From NCBI GenBank assembly GCA_963676345.2, contig CAXXTS010000001.1, positions 558,001 to 622,000 on the forward strand: 64,000 bases of DNA. Direction: 5' to 3'. A model generated the notes under the pieces. That model did no database searches. It worked only from the letters and a program-made list of their open reading frames with translations, and was not told the origin of the DNA. Positions within the stretch are counted from its first letter, which is position 1. The number at the start of each line of letters is the position of its first letter. Position numbers and translations under genes: made by a program. Below are positions 35,063 through 43,491 of the stretch, one piece after another. This stretch comes from G963665925 sp963676345. Its GTDB lineage: Bacteria > Bacillota > Clostridia > Peptostreptococcales > Acidaminobacteraceae.

Positions 35063-36508
35063 TTAATATCCTATAAGTTGTGCAATAATCAAAAGTACCG
35101 ATCCAATAACATACCAGATTGCAACAAGTCTCCAAATGAACTTTAGCCATTTTTGATAAGGCACATCTGAAAGAACTAAAAACGCCATTAGTGCTGATGA
35201 ATGTGGGAAGACAATATTTGTAAAACCATCGCCATAATTCAAAGCTAAAATTGCTGTTTCAGGGGACATGCCTATAATCTCTGCTACAGGCATCATAATC
35301 GGCATGGTTACAACAGCTTGACCATTCCCAGAAGTAATGAAGAAGTTCACGATTGAATGAATCAGAAGCATTCCTGGTCCTTGAAGAATTTTCGGAAAGT
35401 AATTCAAAAGTCCAGAAACACTGTGAACTACAGTATCTAAAATTTGTCCATTGTTAAGTACAACAGAAATCGATCGTGCCAGACCAACCAGAATGACAGC
35501 GCGCATAACCAGTTTACTGCCCTCTGTAAATTCAATACACATCTGGTTTGGACTCATGCCATAGACCATACCGCCTGCAACACCTAGACACAAGAAGAAT
35601 GCCGTCATTTGCTGGAAACCCCAACCAAGTTTTGTACAGCCATATGTTAGGAAACCAAGTCCTATTGCAACTGTGATCAGCACCATGGTCTGACGCTTGT
35701 TCAAGCGTTCTTCTCCAAGCCCTGTGACACCTGCACCCTCTGGAACACGTTGCTCTATACCATATACATAACTCGCAGTCGGGTCTGCTTTAACCTTCTG
35801 AGCATATCGAATGATATAAATTATTGATACCGCCGTAAAAATTACAAATCCAACCAAGCGGTAGCTTAGACCATAAAACGTTGGAAGGCCTACCAGACTG
35901 TTTGCAAAACCTGTAGTAGATGGGTTCAGCATTCCTGCATTCGGACCCATTGCCGCTGCAATAGCAATCATTGCTACACCAACAATTGAATCATACTGAA
36001 GTTCATATGCAAGCAATAGACCTATCGGGACAAATGCAATGAAAGGATTATAGCCCATAGGAGAGCTTAATACCGCAATAACTGCCATAATTATGGCGAT
36101 TGCCATAGCTTTTTTCTTGCCCGATTTTCTAATTATTGTTGAAGTGAGCGCTCTCAATGCACCTGTTGCCATAACAATATGCATTGAACCTGTGAATACA
36201 ATCAGTGCAAACGCCAGAGATCTTGAATCATAAAAGCCTTGAATAATCATCATTGGCAATTTAACCAAGGACACTGGTGTGTTTTCAATATAGCTAAATA
36301 CTTCTGGGTTAACTACCATTCTTCCAGTTGCTGATTGCACGCGTTCGTACATGCCAGCAGGAACAATATACGTGAGCAGACAGGCCAACGAAGCCATTAC
36401 CAATATAATTATGAATTCGTGAGGAAATGCCCATTTTCCTGAAAGACCTTTTTTTGACTCGCGTGATTGTTTCTGCACTTCAAGTTGCTTAACCTGCGGT
36501 GCACCCAT
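35063..36508 (-). CDS. YfcC-family membrane transporter (DcuC/arginine-ornithine antiporter-like)
   Basis: 481 aa with about 12 membrane helices and the family features HEFIIILVMASLACLLTYIV at the N-terminus and SPMGYNPFIAFVPIGLLLAYE. YfcC proteins are thought to carry amino acids, peptides or C4-dicarboxylates. GAGGAGG lies before the ATG at 36508; an upstream in-frame start at 36589 would lie in the promoter region and is rejected. First gene of the operon with MFS and two M20 peptidases. Confidence 0.88.
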   Translation of the reverse strand: MGAPQVKQLEVQKQSRESKKGLSGKWAFPHEFIIILVMASLACLLTYIVPAGMYERVQSATGRMVVNPEVFSYIENTPVSLVKLPMMIIQGFYDSRSLAFALIVFTGSMHIVMATGALRALTSTIIRKSGKKKAMAIAIIMAVIAVLSSPMGYNPFIAFVPIGLLLAYELQYDSIVGVAMIAIAAAMGPNAGMLNPSTTGFANSLVGLPTFYGLSYRLVGFVIFTAVSIIYIIRYAQKVKADPTASYVYGIEQRVPEGAGVTGLGEERLNKRQTMVLITVAIGLGFLTYGCTKLGWGFQQMTAFFLCLGVAGGMVYGMSPNQMCIEFTEGSKLVMRAVILVGLARSISVVLNNGQILDTVVHSVSGLLNYFPKILQGPGMLLIHSIVNFFITSGNGQAVVTMPIMMPVAEIIGMSPETAILALNYGDGFTNIVFPHSSALMAFLVLSDVPYQKWLKFIWRLVAIWYVIGSVLLIIAQLIGY

Positions 36509-36597
36509 ATTAAACCTCCTCAAAAATCTGCCGCTCCAGCGGCAATCTAGTTCCCCTCTAAACAGATTACGATTAAAATTATTGCTCAATTCATTTT

Positions 36598-36651
36598 ACA
36601 TACATCGATGAATGTATGTTAAGCTTACTACACGTCATAATATTCTGTCAA
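36598..36651 (-). promoter_or_regulatory. Promoter and TetR-type palindrome before the YfcC operon
   Basis: Minus-strand TTGACA (36646-36651) and TAAGCT (36622-36627) with 18-nt spacing form a plausible promoter. A perfect dyad ACATACAT-N6-ATGTATGT (36598-36619) lies just downstream, over the likely start point. The adjacent upstream gene encodes a TetR regulator, the obvious candidate to bind it. Confidence 0.75.
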
Positions 36652-36661
36652 TAAGAACATA

Positions 36662-37246
36662 TTAATAGATTACATTTTTTAGCATCGCCCATATCTCATT
36701 TTCTGTAAAGTCAACCATAGTCAAGTTCCACGAGCTTCTTGCATGCAGACCTTCATATATCAGATATAATGCTTGCGCTACACTTTTCTTGTTCTCAATG
36801 ATTGAACCACCTTTCTCTATTTCAGACAGCAAAGCCTCTAGATACTCCAGAAAATTCAACCGGTTGTTAAAAATACGTTTTTCAAGTTCTGAAAATGCAC
36901 TTTCCGCTAATAAATAATGTGGTATAGAATTTACGAAATGAAAAAGCTTTACTTGCTTAATTGGCAACATATATAGCTTTATCAACTTTTCTTCAGGTGA
37001 TAAGGCTTTACTCTCTTGATATTTCTTTCTTGATTTCTCCATTCGATCAAGTATGTCTTCAAGAACAGCCAAATAGATTTCGTCTTTAGTCTTAAAATGC
37101 CAGTTTACAGCACCACGAGTCATACCAACATGCTCCGCGATATCCGTACGCGTCATGCGTTCGAATCCCTTTTGATTTATAATTTCATAACTAGCTCTCA
37201 AAATAGCTATTCTCGTTTGTTCTGCTTCTTCTTTTGTCTTTTTCAT
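36662..37246 (-). CDS. TetR/AcrR-family transcriptional regulator
   Basis: 194 aa. The N-terminal HTH is clear (ILRASYEIINQKGFERMTRT, then IAEHVGMTRGAVNWHFKTKDEIY). The C-terminal ligand domain is divergent but of the AcrR/TtgR-like type. It lies 150 nt upstream of the YfcC-peptidase operon on the same strand with the palindrome in between, so it likely represses that operon and responds to its substrate. Confidence 0.92.
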   Translation of the reverse strand: MKKTKEEAEQTRIAILRASYEIINQKGFERMTRTDIAEHVGMTRGAVNWHFKTKDEIYLAVLEDILDRMEKSRKKYQESKALSPEEKLIKLYMLPIKQVKLFHFVNSIPHYLLAESAFSELEKRIFNNRLNFLEYLEALLSEIEKGGSIIENKKSVAQALYLIYEGLHARSSWNLTMVDFTENEIWAMLKNVIY

Positions 37247-37355
37247 ATATACACCCCTCTACAATATGTAAGTGTAGCATAACTTCATAGTTTTTCGCAA
37301 TTTCATATATTTACGGTCACCTCATTTCATTACTTATAACACAGTTCTAATTTTA

Positions 37356-37387
37356 TAAAAACCACACCCAATCATTCAGGTGTGGTC
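37356..37387 (-). terminator. Repeat-family terminator, copy 2
   Basis: ACCACACC (37361-37368) / GGTGTGGT (37379-37386), then TTTTTATAAAA on the minus strand. Confidence 0.85.
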
Positions 37388-37465
37388 AAATTTAATCAAT
37401 TTTTTCATTTTCAAAGCGGCACTCAAACCCCTAAATTTTCGACAAATGGTCGCTATCTCATGCGC

Positions 37466-37567
37466 TTAGACGCTCGGACAACCGAGCGTCATAAACGCCA
37501 CACTGCGTCCTAGTTGCTTATTATTTTCATCAGTACCTTTTGTACTGTTCAGTTTGATATCTACCAT
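37466..37567 (-). CDS. 33-aa ORF derived from the mtaB 5' end, copy 2
   Basis: Identical to MtaB residues 1-30, then PSV and stop. The codons around the divergence point form a perfect hairpin GACGCTCGG-TTGT-CCGAGCGTC (37470-37491), absent from mtaB itself. Ribosome binding site GTGGAGG is kept. Expression unproven. Confidence 0.55.
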   Translation of the reverse strand: MVDIKLNSTKGTDENNKQLGRSVAFMTLGCPSV

Positions 37568-37862
37568 TTTTTCCTCCACGTTCTACTACTAATTAATAAA
37601 TGTATCACGTGTTTGGTGATAATTCAACTGTTAATAGTTTGGTTTTAAATCTTCTTGCTATTAACTCGAAAATGTAATTTGATATGAACTGATCTTTCGT
37701 ATTTAGCTTCTTCCAGACCCATAGTCGAGTACGGACGTTCCACTTTTTCCATTGCTATACCAAGTACACTTTGATAGTATTTACTACCTAACTAATTATT
37801 TACAAGACTTTCACTTATTTTCAATTCCTTTGGTTCCGTTATATACTTTGTACGTGAGCTAT

Positions 37863-37905
37863 AAAAAGCGTCAAGCTCAGCGAATCACTGAATTTGACGC
37901 TTTTT
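37863..37905 (-). terminator. Intrinsic terminator after hcp (could act both ways)
   Basis: AAAAAGCGTCAA (37863-37874) / TTGACGCTTTTT (37894-37905); both strands give a T run. About 100 nt past the hcp stop. Confidence 0.82.
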
Positions 37906-38009
37906 GATGTACTATTCTATGTGTGTTAAGTTCATCATTAATAGGATTCAAAAACAATATATACAAGTGTTATGGTACTGAACCAGTATCAAATACCTTC
38001 AAGCACACT

Positions 38010-39638
38010 CTATGCCATAAACAGCTCAATATCGTCTTCCACTGTTCCAATGCCTGCTATTCCAAATGTTTCAACCAAAACATTAGCGACATTTGGAGAA
38101 AGGAAACCCGGAAGTGTTGGACCCAGATGAATGTTCTTAACCCCTAAGTAAAGCAGTGCAAGGAGTACAATAACTGCCTTTTGTTCATACCACGCAATAT
38201 TATACGCAATAGGGAGTTCATTGACATCATCAAGCTCAAATACTTCTTTTAGCTTAAGTGCAATCACTGCAAGTGAGTATGAATCGTTACACTGACCTGC
38301 ATCTAGCACACGTGGAATGCCACCTATATCGCCCAGATTTAGTTTGTTGTATCGATACTTAGCACAGCCTGCAGTTAAAATGACTGTGTCTTCAGGCAGT
38401 TTTTCAGCAAATTCTGTGTAGTACTCACGAGACTTCATACGACCATCACAACCCGCCATAACAAAAAACTTTTTAATGGCGCCGGTCTTAACTGCATCGA
38501 CTACCTTGTCTGCAAGTGCCAGAACTTGATTGTGAGCAAAACCGCCGACAATAGAGCCGGTTTCGATTTCAGTTGGTGAAGGCAGTTTCTTTGCCATTTC
38601 AATGATTTCAGAGAAGTCCTTCTTACCACTCTCATCAGCTTCAATATGCCCGCATCCAGGGAAGCCAGCTGCACCCGTTGTGAAGATTCGATCTCTTATT
38701 TCATCTTTTCTTGGAGGGACTATACAGTTGGTTGTAAAGAGTACGGGTCCATTGAATGGTCCAAACTCATCAACTTGACGCCACCACGATCCGCCATAAT
38801 TGCCTGCAAAATTGTCATACTTCTTAAAGAATGGATAGTAATGTGCAGGCAGCATTTCGCTATGTGTATATACATCTACCCCAGTCCCCTGTGTCTGGTC
38901 CATAAGCTGCTCAAGATCAGTAAGATCATGACCTGAAATCAAGATTCCTGGATTGTTTCGTACACCAATATCAACCGTTGTGATCTCAGGGTTGCCGTAT
39001 TTTGAAGTATTTGCCTCATCAAGAAGTGCCATGGCAGCAACACCAAACTCACCTGTTTTGAGTGTTAGCCCTACAAGGTCATCTGCTGAAAGCTCATCAT
39101 TCAAGAGTGAAGCCAGGGCTTCATACATGAATGTGTAAATATCCTTGTTTTCTTTTCCGATATTTAGCGCATGATGGGTGTATGCAGCCATACCTTTCAG
39201 GCCATATGTAATAAGCTCTCTCAGTGAGCGCACATCTTCATTTTCAGTGGCGAGGACACCCACTACGCTTGCTTTCTCTAGCATTGATGTTCTATCTGTC
39301 ACTGTGAATAGAGCTGCATCTTTTAAGTTTGCGCCTTGAACCTTCTCTTTTAGCCTATCCCGGATTTTGATCATATTTAGAATTTGCTTTTCAATTGCAT
39401 CTTCATCAAAATTTGCATTGGTTATTGTGATGAAAAGACTTTTTAAAACTTCATGATTTGCTTCTGCAAGAGACTGTGCATCTAACTTTCCTTTTACAAC
39501 AATCTCGCCAATCCCTTTACAAGCATAAATGAGTAAATCCTGAAGTTTTGCAACTTCTTCATTCTTACCGCAGACACCTTTCACTGTACATCCAGTGTTT
39601 CTCGCTGTTTCCTGACATTGATAACAAAACATGCTCAT
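38010..39638 (-). CDS. hcp: Hydroxylamine reductase / hybrid cluster protein (class with CxxC-x7-C-x5-C)
   Basis: Hcp carries a hybrid Fe-S-O cluster and acts in nitrosative stress defence, reducing hydroxylamine or NO in anaerobes. The N-terminal cluster motif is FCYQCQETARNTGCTVKGVCG. The hybrid-cluster ligands lie in SGHDLTDLEQL, TTNCIVPPR, AGFPGCGH, AGCAKYRYN and DAGQCNDSYS. GGAGGG precedes the ATG at 39638, giving 542 aa; upstream in-frame codons are not needed. It appears monocistronic with its own terminator, and no regulator is adjacent. Confidence 0.96.
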   Translation of the reverse strand: MSMFCYQCQETARNTGCTVKGVCGKNEEVAKLQDLLIYACKGIGEIVVKGKLDAQSLAEANHEVLKSLFITITNANFDEDAIEKQILNMIKIRDRLKEKVQGANLKDAALFTVTDRTSMLEKASVVGVLATENEDVRSLRELITYGLKGMAAYTHHALNIGKENKDIYTFMYEALASLLNDELSADDLVGLTLKTGEFGVAAMALLDEANTSKYGNPEITTVDIGVRNNPGILISGHDLTDLEQLMDQTQGTGVDVYTHSEMLPAHYYPFFKKYDNFAGNYGGSWWRQVDEFGPFNGPVLFTTNCIVPPRKDEIRDRIFTTGAAGFPGCGHIEADESGKKDFSEIIEMAKKLPSPTEIETGSIVGGFAHNQVLALADKVVDAVKTGAIKKFFVMAGCDGRMKSREYYTEFAEKLPEDTVILTAGCAKYRYNKLNLGDIGGIPRVLDAGQCNDSYSLAVIALKLKEVFELDDVNELPIAYNIAWYEQKAVIVLLALLYLGVKNIHLGPTLPGFLSPNVANVLVETFGIAGIGTVEDDIELFMA

Positions 39639-39771
39639 AATATTCCCTCCTGCACTACACAATAAAATTTCATCACTAAGCTTTCCATATTTTGGATACC
39701 CGAATATCGTACTTGTACTCATACTTTCTAGGAATCATATCTATGAAACATCAATCATGGTAGAAAATTGA

Positions 39772-39983
39772 ATAAAGCAAGCACATGCGCTCGCTGAAAG
39801 TATTCGTAAAATAATTTCAAATTTTGACTTTGCTATCAAATAAATGTAACCGTTAGTTTGGGCATTGCTAAGTTAATGCAAGGAGAATCTTACGAACATT
39901 GGATTAATAGAGCCGATTATAGTTTACTTAGGGTGAAATCTGAAGGCAGAGGATATCAATATAGTGAACCACTTGAATTATAA
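39772..39983 (+). pseudogene. Fossil of a GGDEF-domain (diguanylate cyclase) gene, C-terminal fragment
   Basis: Plus-strand translation gives IKQAHALAESIRKIISNFDF, then a frameshift and two stops. The frame resumes as VTVSLGIAKLMQGESYEHW, then INRADYSLLRVKSEGRGY to a stop at 39983. This is the last third of a GGDEF domain (the vTvSiGia and rADkaLYrAK-GRn motifs). The upstream part including the active site is missing. Degenerate and on the opposite strand to the intact cyclase nearby. Confidence 0.75.
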
Positions 39984-40212
39984 TGAATGATACTAAAGTT
40001 GGTTATAAGAGCAAAGGGATTTTATTATTTAGTTTCCTAAGCTCAATTTTTGGCTTTTAACAGCACAAGGGGATACGATGATGCTTTCCGATTTGAATAG
40101 AGCCATCAAATATAAAATTGTAACGGCCTCCATAACAATGCAGATACACAGATTATGGAAACTGTTAAGTTAATCATTGAAGATTACAAAAAAATTAGAG
40201 ACATATCATGCC
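39984..40212. other. Non-coding remnant region next to the cyclase
   Basis: No intact gene. A plus-strand stretch near 40140-40215 reads NADTQIMETVKLIIEDYKKI without a start, possibly more gene debris. No promoter or terminator is clear. Confidence 0.3.
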
Positions 40213-41121
40213 TTAGCTACAGACCTGATTTCGTCCTTGACGCTTTGCCTGATACATTCTCTTGTCTGCTTCCATAAGCAAATCACTGATATTTTGAGCA
40301 TGATATTCAGCCAGTCCAATACTGACTGTTACAGAAATTTTCTTTCCTTGATGTTCAATCACCTCAGACTCAATATGCTTTCTTAATCTTTCACAAACAA
40401 ACTTAGCATTGTCAATATTTGAGTTGTCAAATACTATGATAAACTCTTCACCGCCATACCTCCCAATATAGTCTGTTGAACGGAGTTGATCCTGCATGCC
40501 TTCACTGACTTTCTTAAGGACTTCATCCCCTGCAATATGTCCATATGTATCATTGACATTTTTAAATTTATCTATATCTACTATGCCGATGGTTACAGCA
40601 CCGCCATAACGCTTAACACGTGTTGTCATTTTTTGAAGAGCCTGTATTACAAATTCTCGGCTATAGAGTCCTGTCAAGTTATCTGTAATTGTTTTTAAAT
40701 AGAGTTCTTCATTTTTTTCAAGCAAATCATCATAGAGTTCTTTAAGCCTCGATTCCATTTTTGTATACTCTGTAATATCATCGAATAGACCGATAATATA
40801 CTCAGCCCCTCTGTAAACTGAGATCTTATATTTTTTTGAAGCCGTCTCAACAATGTGCTCAGAAATTGCATCAGATGAAGCGTCTGCAATCGACCGCGCA
40901 AGTGCAGACCAGTCAAAAGAGTTGTCTAGTAGATCATCCATTACCGCCGACAGTCTTCTGTCAATCAGAGCACTTCCGTCAATATTGGTCACCTTAGCAA
41001 AGCTGTCATTCACGTCTTCTATAAAAAAATCCATGCCTTGATCGCCATCAATTATCCTTAGGATGATATAACCAAGCGGCATATTTTTTATAACCATTTT
41101 TCTTAAATTACTTTTGTCCAT
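40213..41121 (-). CDS. Diguanylate cyclase with N-terminal PAS-like sensor domain
   Basis: 302 aa, cytoplasmic. Residues about 1-120 resemble a PAS domain (MPLGYIILRIIDGDQGMDFF, DVNDSFAKVTN). A coiled linker leads to a complete GGDEF domain: DNLTGLYSREF, DIDKFKNVNDTYGHIAGDE, the active site RYGGEEF and an RSTD inhibitory (I-site) motif 5 residues before it. It should make c-di-GMP with product feedback. GGAGGTGCTC precedes the ATG at 41121. It lies beside the exopolysaccharide locus and is a likely c-di-GMP source for it. Confidence 0.9.
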   Translation of the reverse strand: MDKSNLRKMVIKNMPLGYIILRIIDGDQGMDFFIEDVNDSFAKVTNIDGSALIDRRLSAVMDDLLDNSFDWSALARSIADASSDAISEHIVETASKKYKISVYRGAEYIIGLFDDITEYTKMESRLKELYDDLLEKNEELYLKTITDNLTGLYSREFVIQALQKMTTRVKRYGGAVTIGIVDIDKFKNVNDTYGHIAGDEVLKKVSEGMQDQLRSTDYIGRYGGEEFIIVFDNSNIDNAKFVCERLRKHIESEVIEHQGKKISVTVSIGLAEYHAQNISDLLMEADKRMYQAKRQGRNQVCS

Positions 41122-41222
41122 GAGCACCTCCATTTGCTTCTATATATACCACACTATGCACGACATAACCCACCTCATTTGAACCTCAGATTCAATAGTA
41201 AGACTTTAGTAAACCCACGGTG

Positions 41223-43334
41223 CTAATTCTCTTGTTTCCAAACCAGTGTTATAATGTGACTTCCTTTCGGAAGTAATATTGTATATGTTTCTTCCTCTAC
41301 ATACCTGTCTACGATTGCCTTTTGGCCATCTATAAAAATCTCTTCGGTGGCCATATCCGTCGACAAATACCCGCCCTGCCGACCCATATATTCAATTTCA
41401 ATACCATTTTCAAGAATCCGATATCCATCAATATCTACAGTGATATTCGTAATCCAAGGTGTCCGCTTTCGGTTGTCATCCATCTCCGACAAGCTCAGCA
41501 GACTGTACCCCTTTGGCAAAATAATCTCATGATCATTTCTGAAAGGCCAGATTTCCTTATTTCTATAGATATCAACTCCTGTAAATCCGCCTTCTATTTT
41601 AAAGGCTACTGGCGATTCAAGGAGCAGACTATTTTCGAAATTATTTATGGACACGCAAGACCCTAATATATAGGGGGTTTGCATGAAATCAAGCGCATAC
41701 ACAGTATTCAATGCATACAGATGCACATTTTGTCTATAGGCCGCACCATCAAAAACCAAATAATTGTATTCTACACCTGTCTGTTTGCTTGTCGGAAAAG
41801 CACCTGCACGATTCACAATATTGATATCTATAGATTCAAAATTCTCAGGGTATAGGGCACTGAAATATTTCCCAATATTCAAATACCGGCCCGACGCATT
41901 GCTCCAAAGATGAAACGGATCTTCAATCTGGAGTTTCACCTCTAAGTCTTCGAGTCCAGCCATAATTTGTCTTGAGTCAGAACCAATATGCTTTGTTATT
42001 TCAGCGTCAACAGAATCATCAATCAACGTAATATACAGGTCAAGCTCAGGATAATTGTTTTCAAAGTAGTCCATGTAATCGATATTCAGCTTCGTAATCA
42101 AATGAATACGTTCAGATACATAAGCATCCATCATTTCAGCTTGCTGAATGTCAGTCAAATTTGACTCTGCTATGAATATTTCTCTAGGATTGTACCCATA
42201 TTTTTTTATAAAACCATTCACAAAGTACTCCGAAAAGGGTGTAATGTCGTCTACTAGGGAAAACCCTTCGGCAGGCTCAAAATACAACTCAGCCAGGTTT
42301 ATACCATCCCAGTTAAAGGCCTCCACAATTCTTGCTACTTCCTGCTTAACCTTTTCATTGACTAAGGGATCTTCAAGTGCGACTAAGGACCGCCATCCAA
42401 CAACTGCATCCTCTCCATTAATATTCTTCTGACGTACTGCATCGGACTCATTCCAAAATTCCTGCGTCACCATAGGTAGCTCAAACCAGGCATAAACCAG
42501 AATTCCCTTTGCATGACACAGTCTAATGAACGCTTCATAAAAACTCCGTACACGGGTTACATCATACCAAGCACTTAAATGAACTTCAGATACACCGCCA
42601 TCACTCAATAAATCCACGATTTCTTCCAGATCTGCAGCATAATTAAAACCCCAGTCCATGTACACACGAACATCATCTATACGCTTAATGGGTTTGATTT
42701 CAAAGAAATCAGCCATATTATGCATAACATAAGGAAACAGCACGATCTCCTGTACGCCGAAAGAATAGAAAACATCTGCAGTATAATACACTTTTCCAAG
42801 CCCATATATCCTGCCTGCAGCTGCAATGCCCTTACTTTCTTTAAACAAGGTATATATATCGAGCGTATCTTCTGGCAGCACAGGTTGATAATACACAGGT
42901 ACAGGCCAATTGACTTCAAGTTCACCATTCATGGACTCAATGACACCCTTTACCTCTATTTCATTTTCGAACTCAAATCCAAAGGCTTGAGCTATAGAAA
43001 CAGGTCCAATAATGCTCAAATCCCCCCCATTACTAACAAAAGTCTGCAAAGCAACAATCTCTTCCTCAGCTAATTTGAGTGTCTCTCCTTGTAAGAGGAT
43101 ATGCTTGATTGAATAAAGGTCTTTGGCAAAATCAGCACTGTTTAACACCTTGGCTTCTAAGCCAAAACTTTCAATTGTTCTTCTCACCCTATCCGGCGAC
43201 TCAGATATGTAGTATATTTGGGTATCGTTGTAGAGATCTGTCAGACTCATACCATTTATCGCATACGATTGTAAACCTTGCATAAACAAGAACAGGCAAA
43301 TCATTAAAGAAATACGCCGATATGTGGCACCCAT
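41223..43334 (-). CDS. Exported glycoside-hydrolase-like protein (703 aa)
   Basis: A signal peptide (ISLMICLFLFMQGLQSYA) is followed by an N-terminal Rossmann or amidotransferase-like domain of about 200 residues. The central TIM-barrel-like region (RVYMDWGFNYAADLEEIVDL, VYAWFELP, WDGINLAELYFEP) resembles putative glycosyl hydrolases of the DUF4015/GHL10 kind. The Glu in LAELYFEP may be catalytic. A C-terminal beta-rich part of about 150 residues follows. It is divergent from the exopolysaccharide operon with a 157-nt shared upstream region, so it may trim or release the same polymer. Family assignment is tentative. Confidence 0.7.
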   Translation of the reverse strand: MGATYRRISLMICLFLFMQGLQSYAINGMSLTDLYNDTQIYYISESPDRVRRTIESFGLEAKVLNSADFAKDLYSIKHILLQGETLKLAEEEIVALQTFVSNGGDLSIIGPVSIAQAFGFEFENEIEVKGVIESMNGELEVNWPVPVYYQPVLPEDTLDIYTLFKESKGIAAAGRIYGLGKVYYTADVFYSFGVQEIVLFPYVMHNMADFFEIKPIKRIDDVRVYMDWGFNYAADLEEIVDLLSDGGVSEVHLSAWYDVTRVRSFYEAFIRLCHAKGILVYAWFELPMVTQEFWNESDAVRQKNINGEDAVVGWRSLVALEDPLVNEKVKQEVARIVEAFNWDGINLAELYFEPAEGFSLVDDITPFSEYFVNGFIKKYGYNPREIFIAESNLTDIQQAEMMDAYVSERIHLITKLNIDYMDYFENNYPELDLYITLIDDSVDAEITKHIGSDSRQIMAGLEDLEVKLQIEDPFHLWSNASGRYLNIGKYFSALYPENFESIDINIVNRAGAFPTSKQTGVEYNYLVFDGAAYRQNVHLYALNTVYALDFMQTPYILGSCVSINNFENSLLLESPVAFKIEGGFTGVDIYRNKEIWPFRNDHEIILPKGYSLLSLSEMDDNRKRTPWITNITVDIDGYRILENGIEIEYMGRQGGYLSTDMATEEIFIDGQKAIVDRYVEEETYTILLPKGSHIITLVWKQEN

Positions 43335-43491
43335 TTCTCCACCTCCATCCCCTTAGTACATATATACACCTTATTAGCAATTTCAACCTTCACACCAATA
43401 TATACAAGTGATGATTTTACATATATTTATCTTAACTTTCACATTTATGGGTATAAAATTAATACTTATAATTCGGGGGAGGTGACAAACC

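Larger units (their letters stand above)
37356..37853 (-). repeat. mtaB-5'-like repeat, copy 2 (uninterrupted)
   Basis: About 498 bp: terminator hairpin (37361-37386), conserved 3' region with GGGGTTTGAGTGCCGC, the 33-codon ORF, leader identical to mtaB (one mismatch in 153 nt, 37479-37631), then about 220 nt of diverging leader. It ends with TACCAAGTAC (37758-37767) and TACTTTGTAC (37844-37853), an imperfect inverted pair. It is the best reference copy. Confidence 0.88.

Noticed and set aside
36508..36589. N-terminal extension of the YfcC-like transporter
   Set aside because: The added residues resemble no transporter N-terminus, and GAGGAGG lies directly before the ATG at 36508.
29780..37491. 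Integron attC-like site at the repeat junction
   Set aside because: The GTTG-CC junction and the conserved 3' block do not give the paired GTTRRRY / RYYYAAC core sites, and no integron integrase is present.
39638..39722. N-terminal extension of Hcp
   Set aside because: Family members begin at the CxxC region; the ATG at 39638 has GGAGGG upstream.
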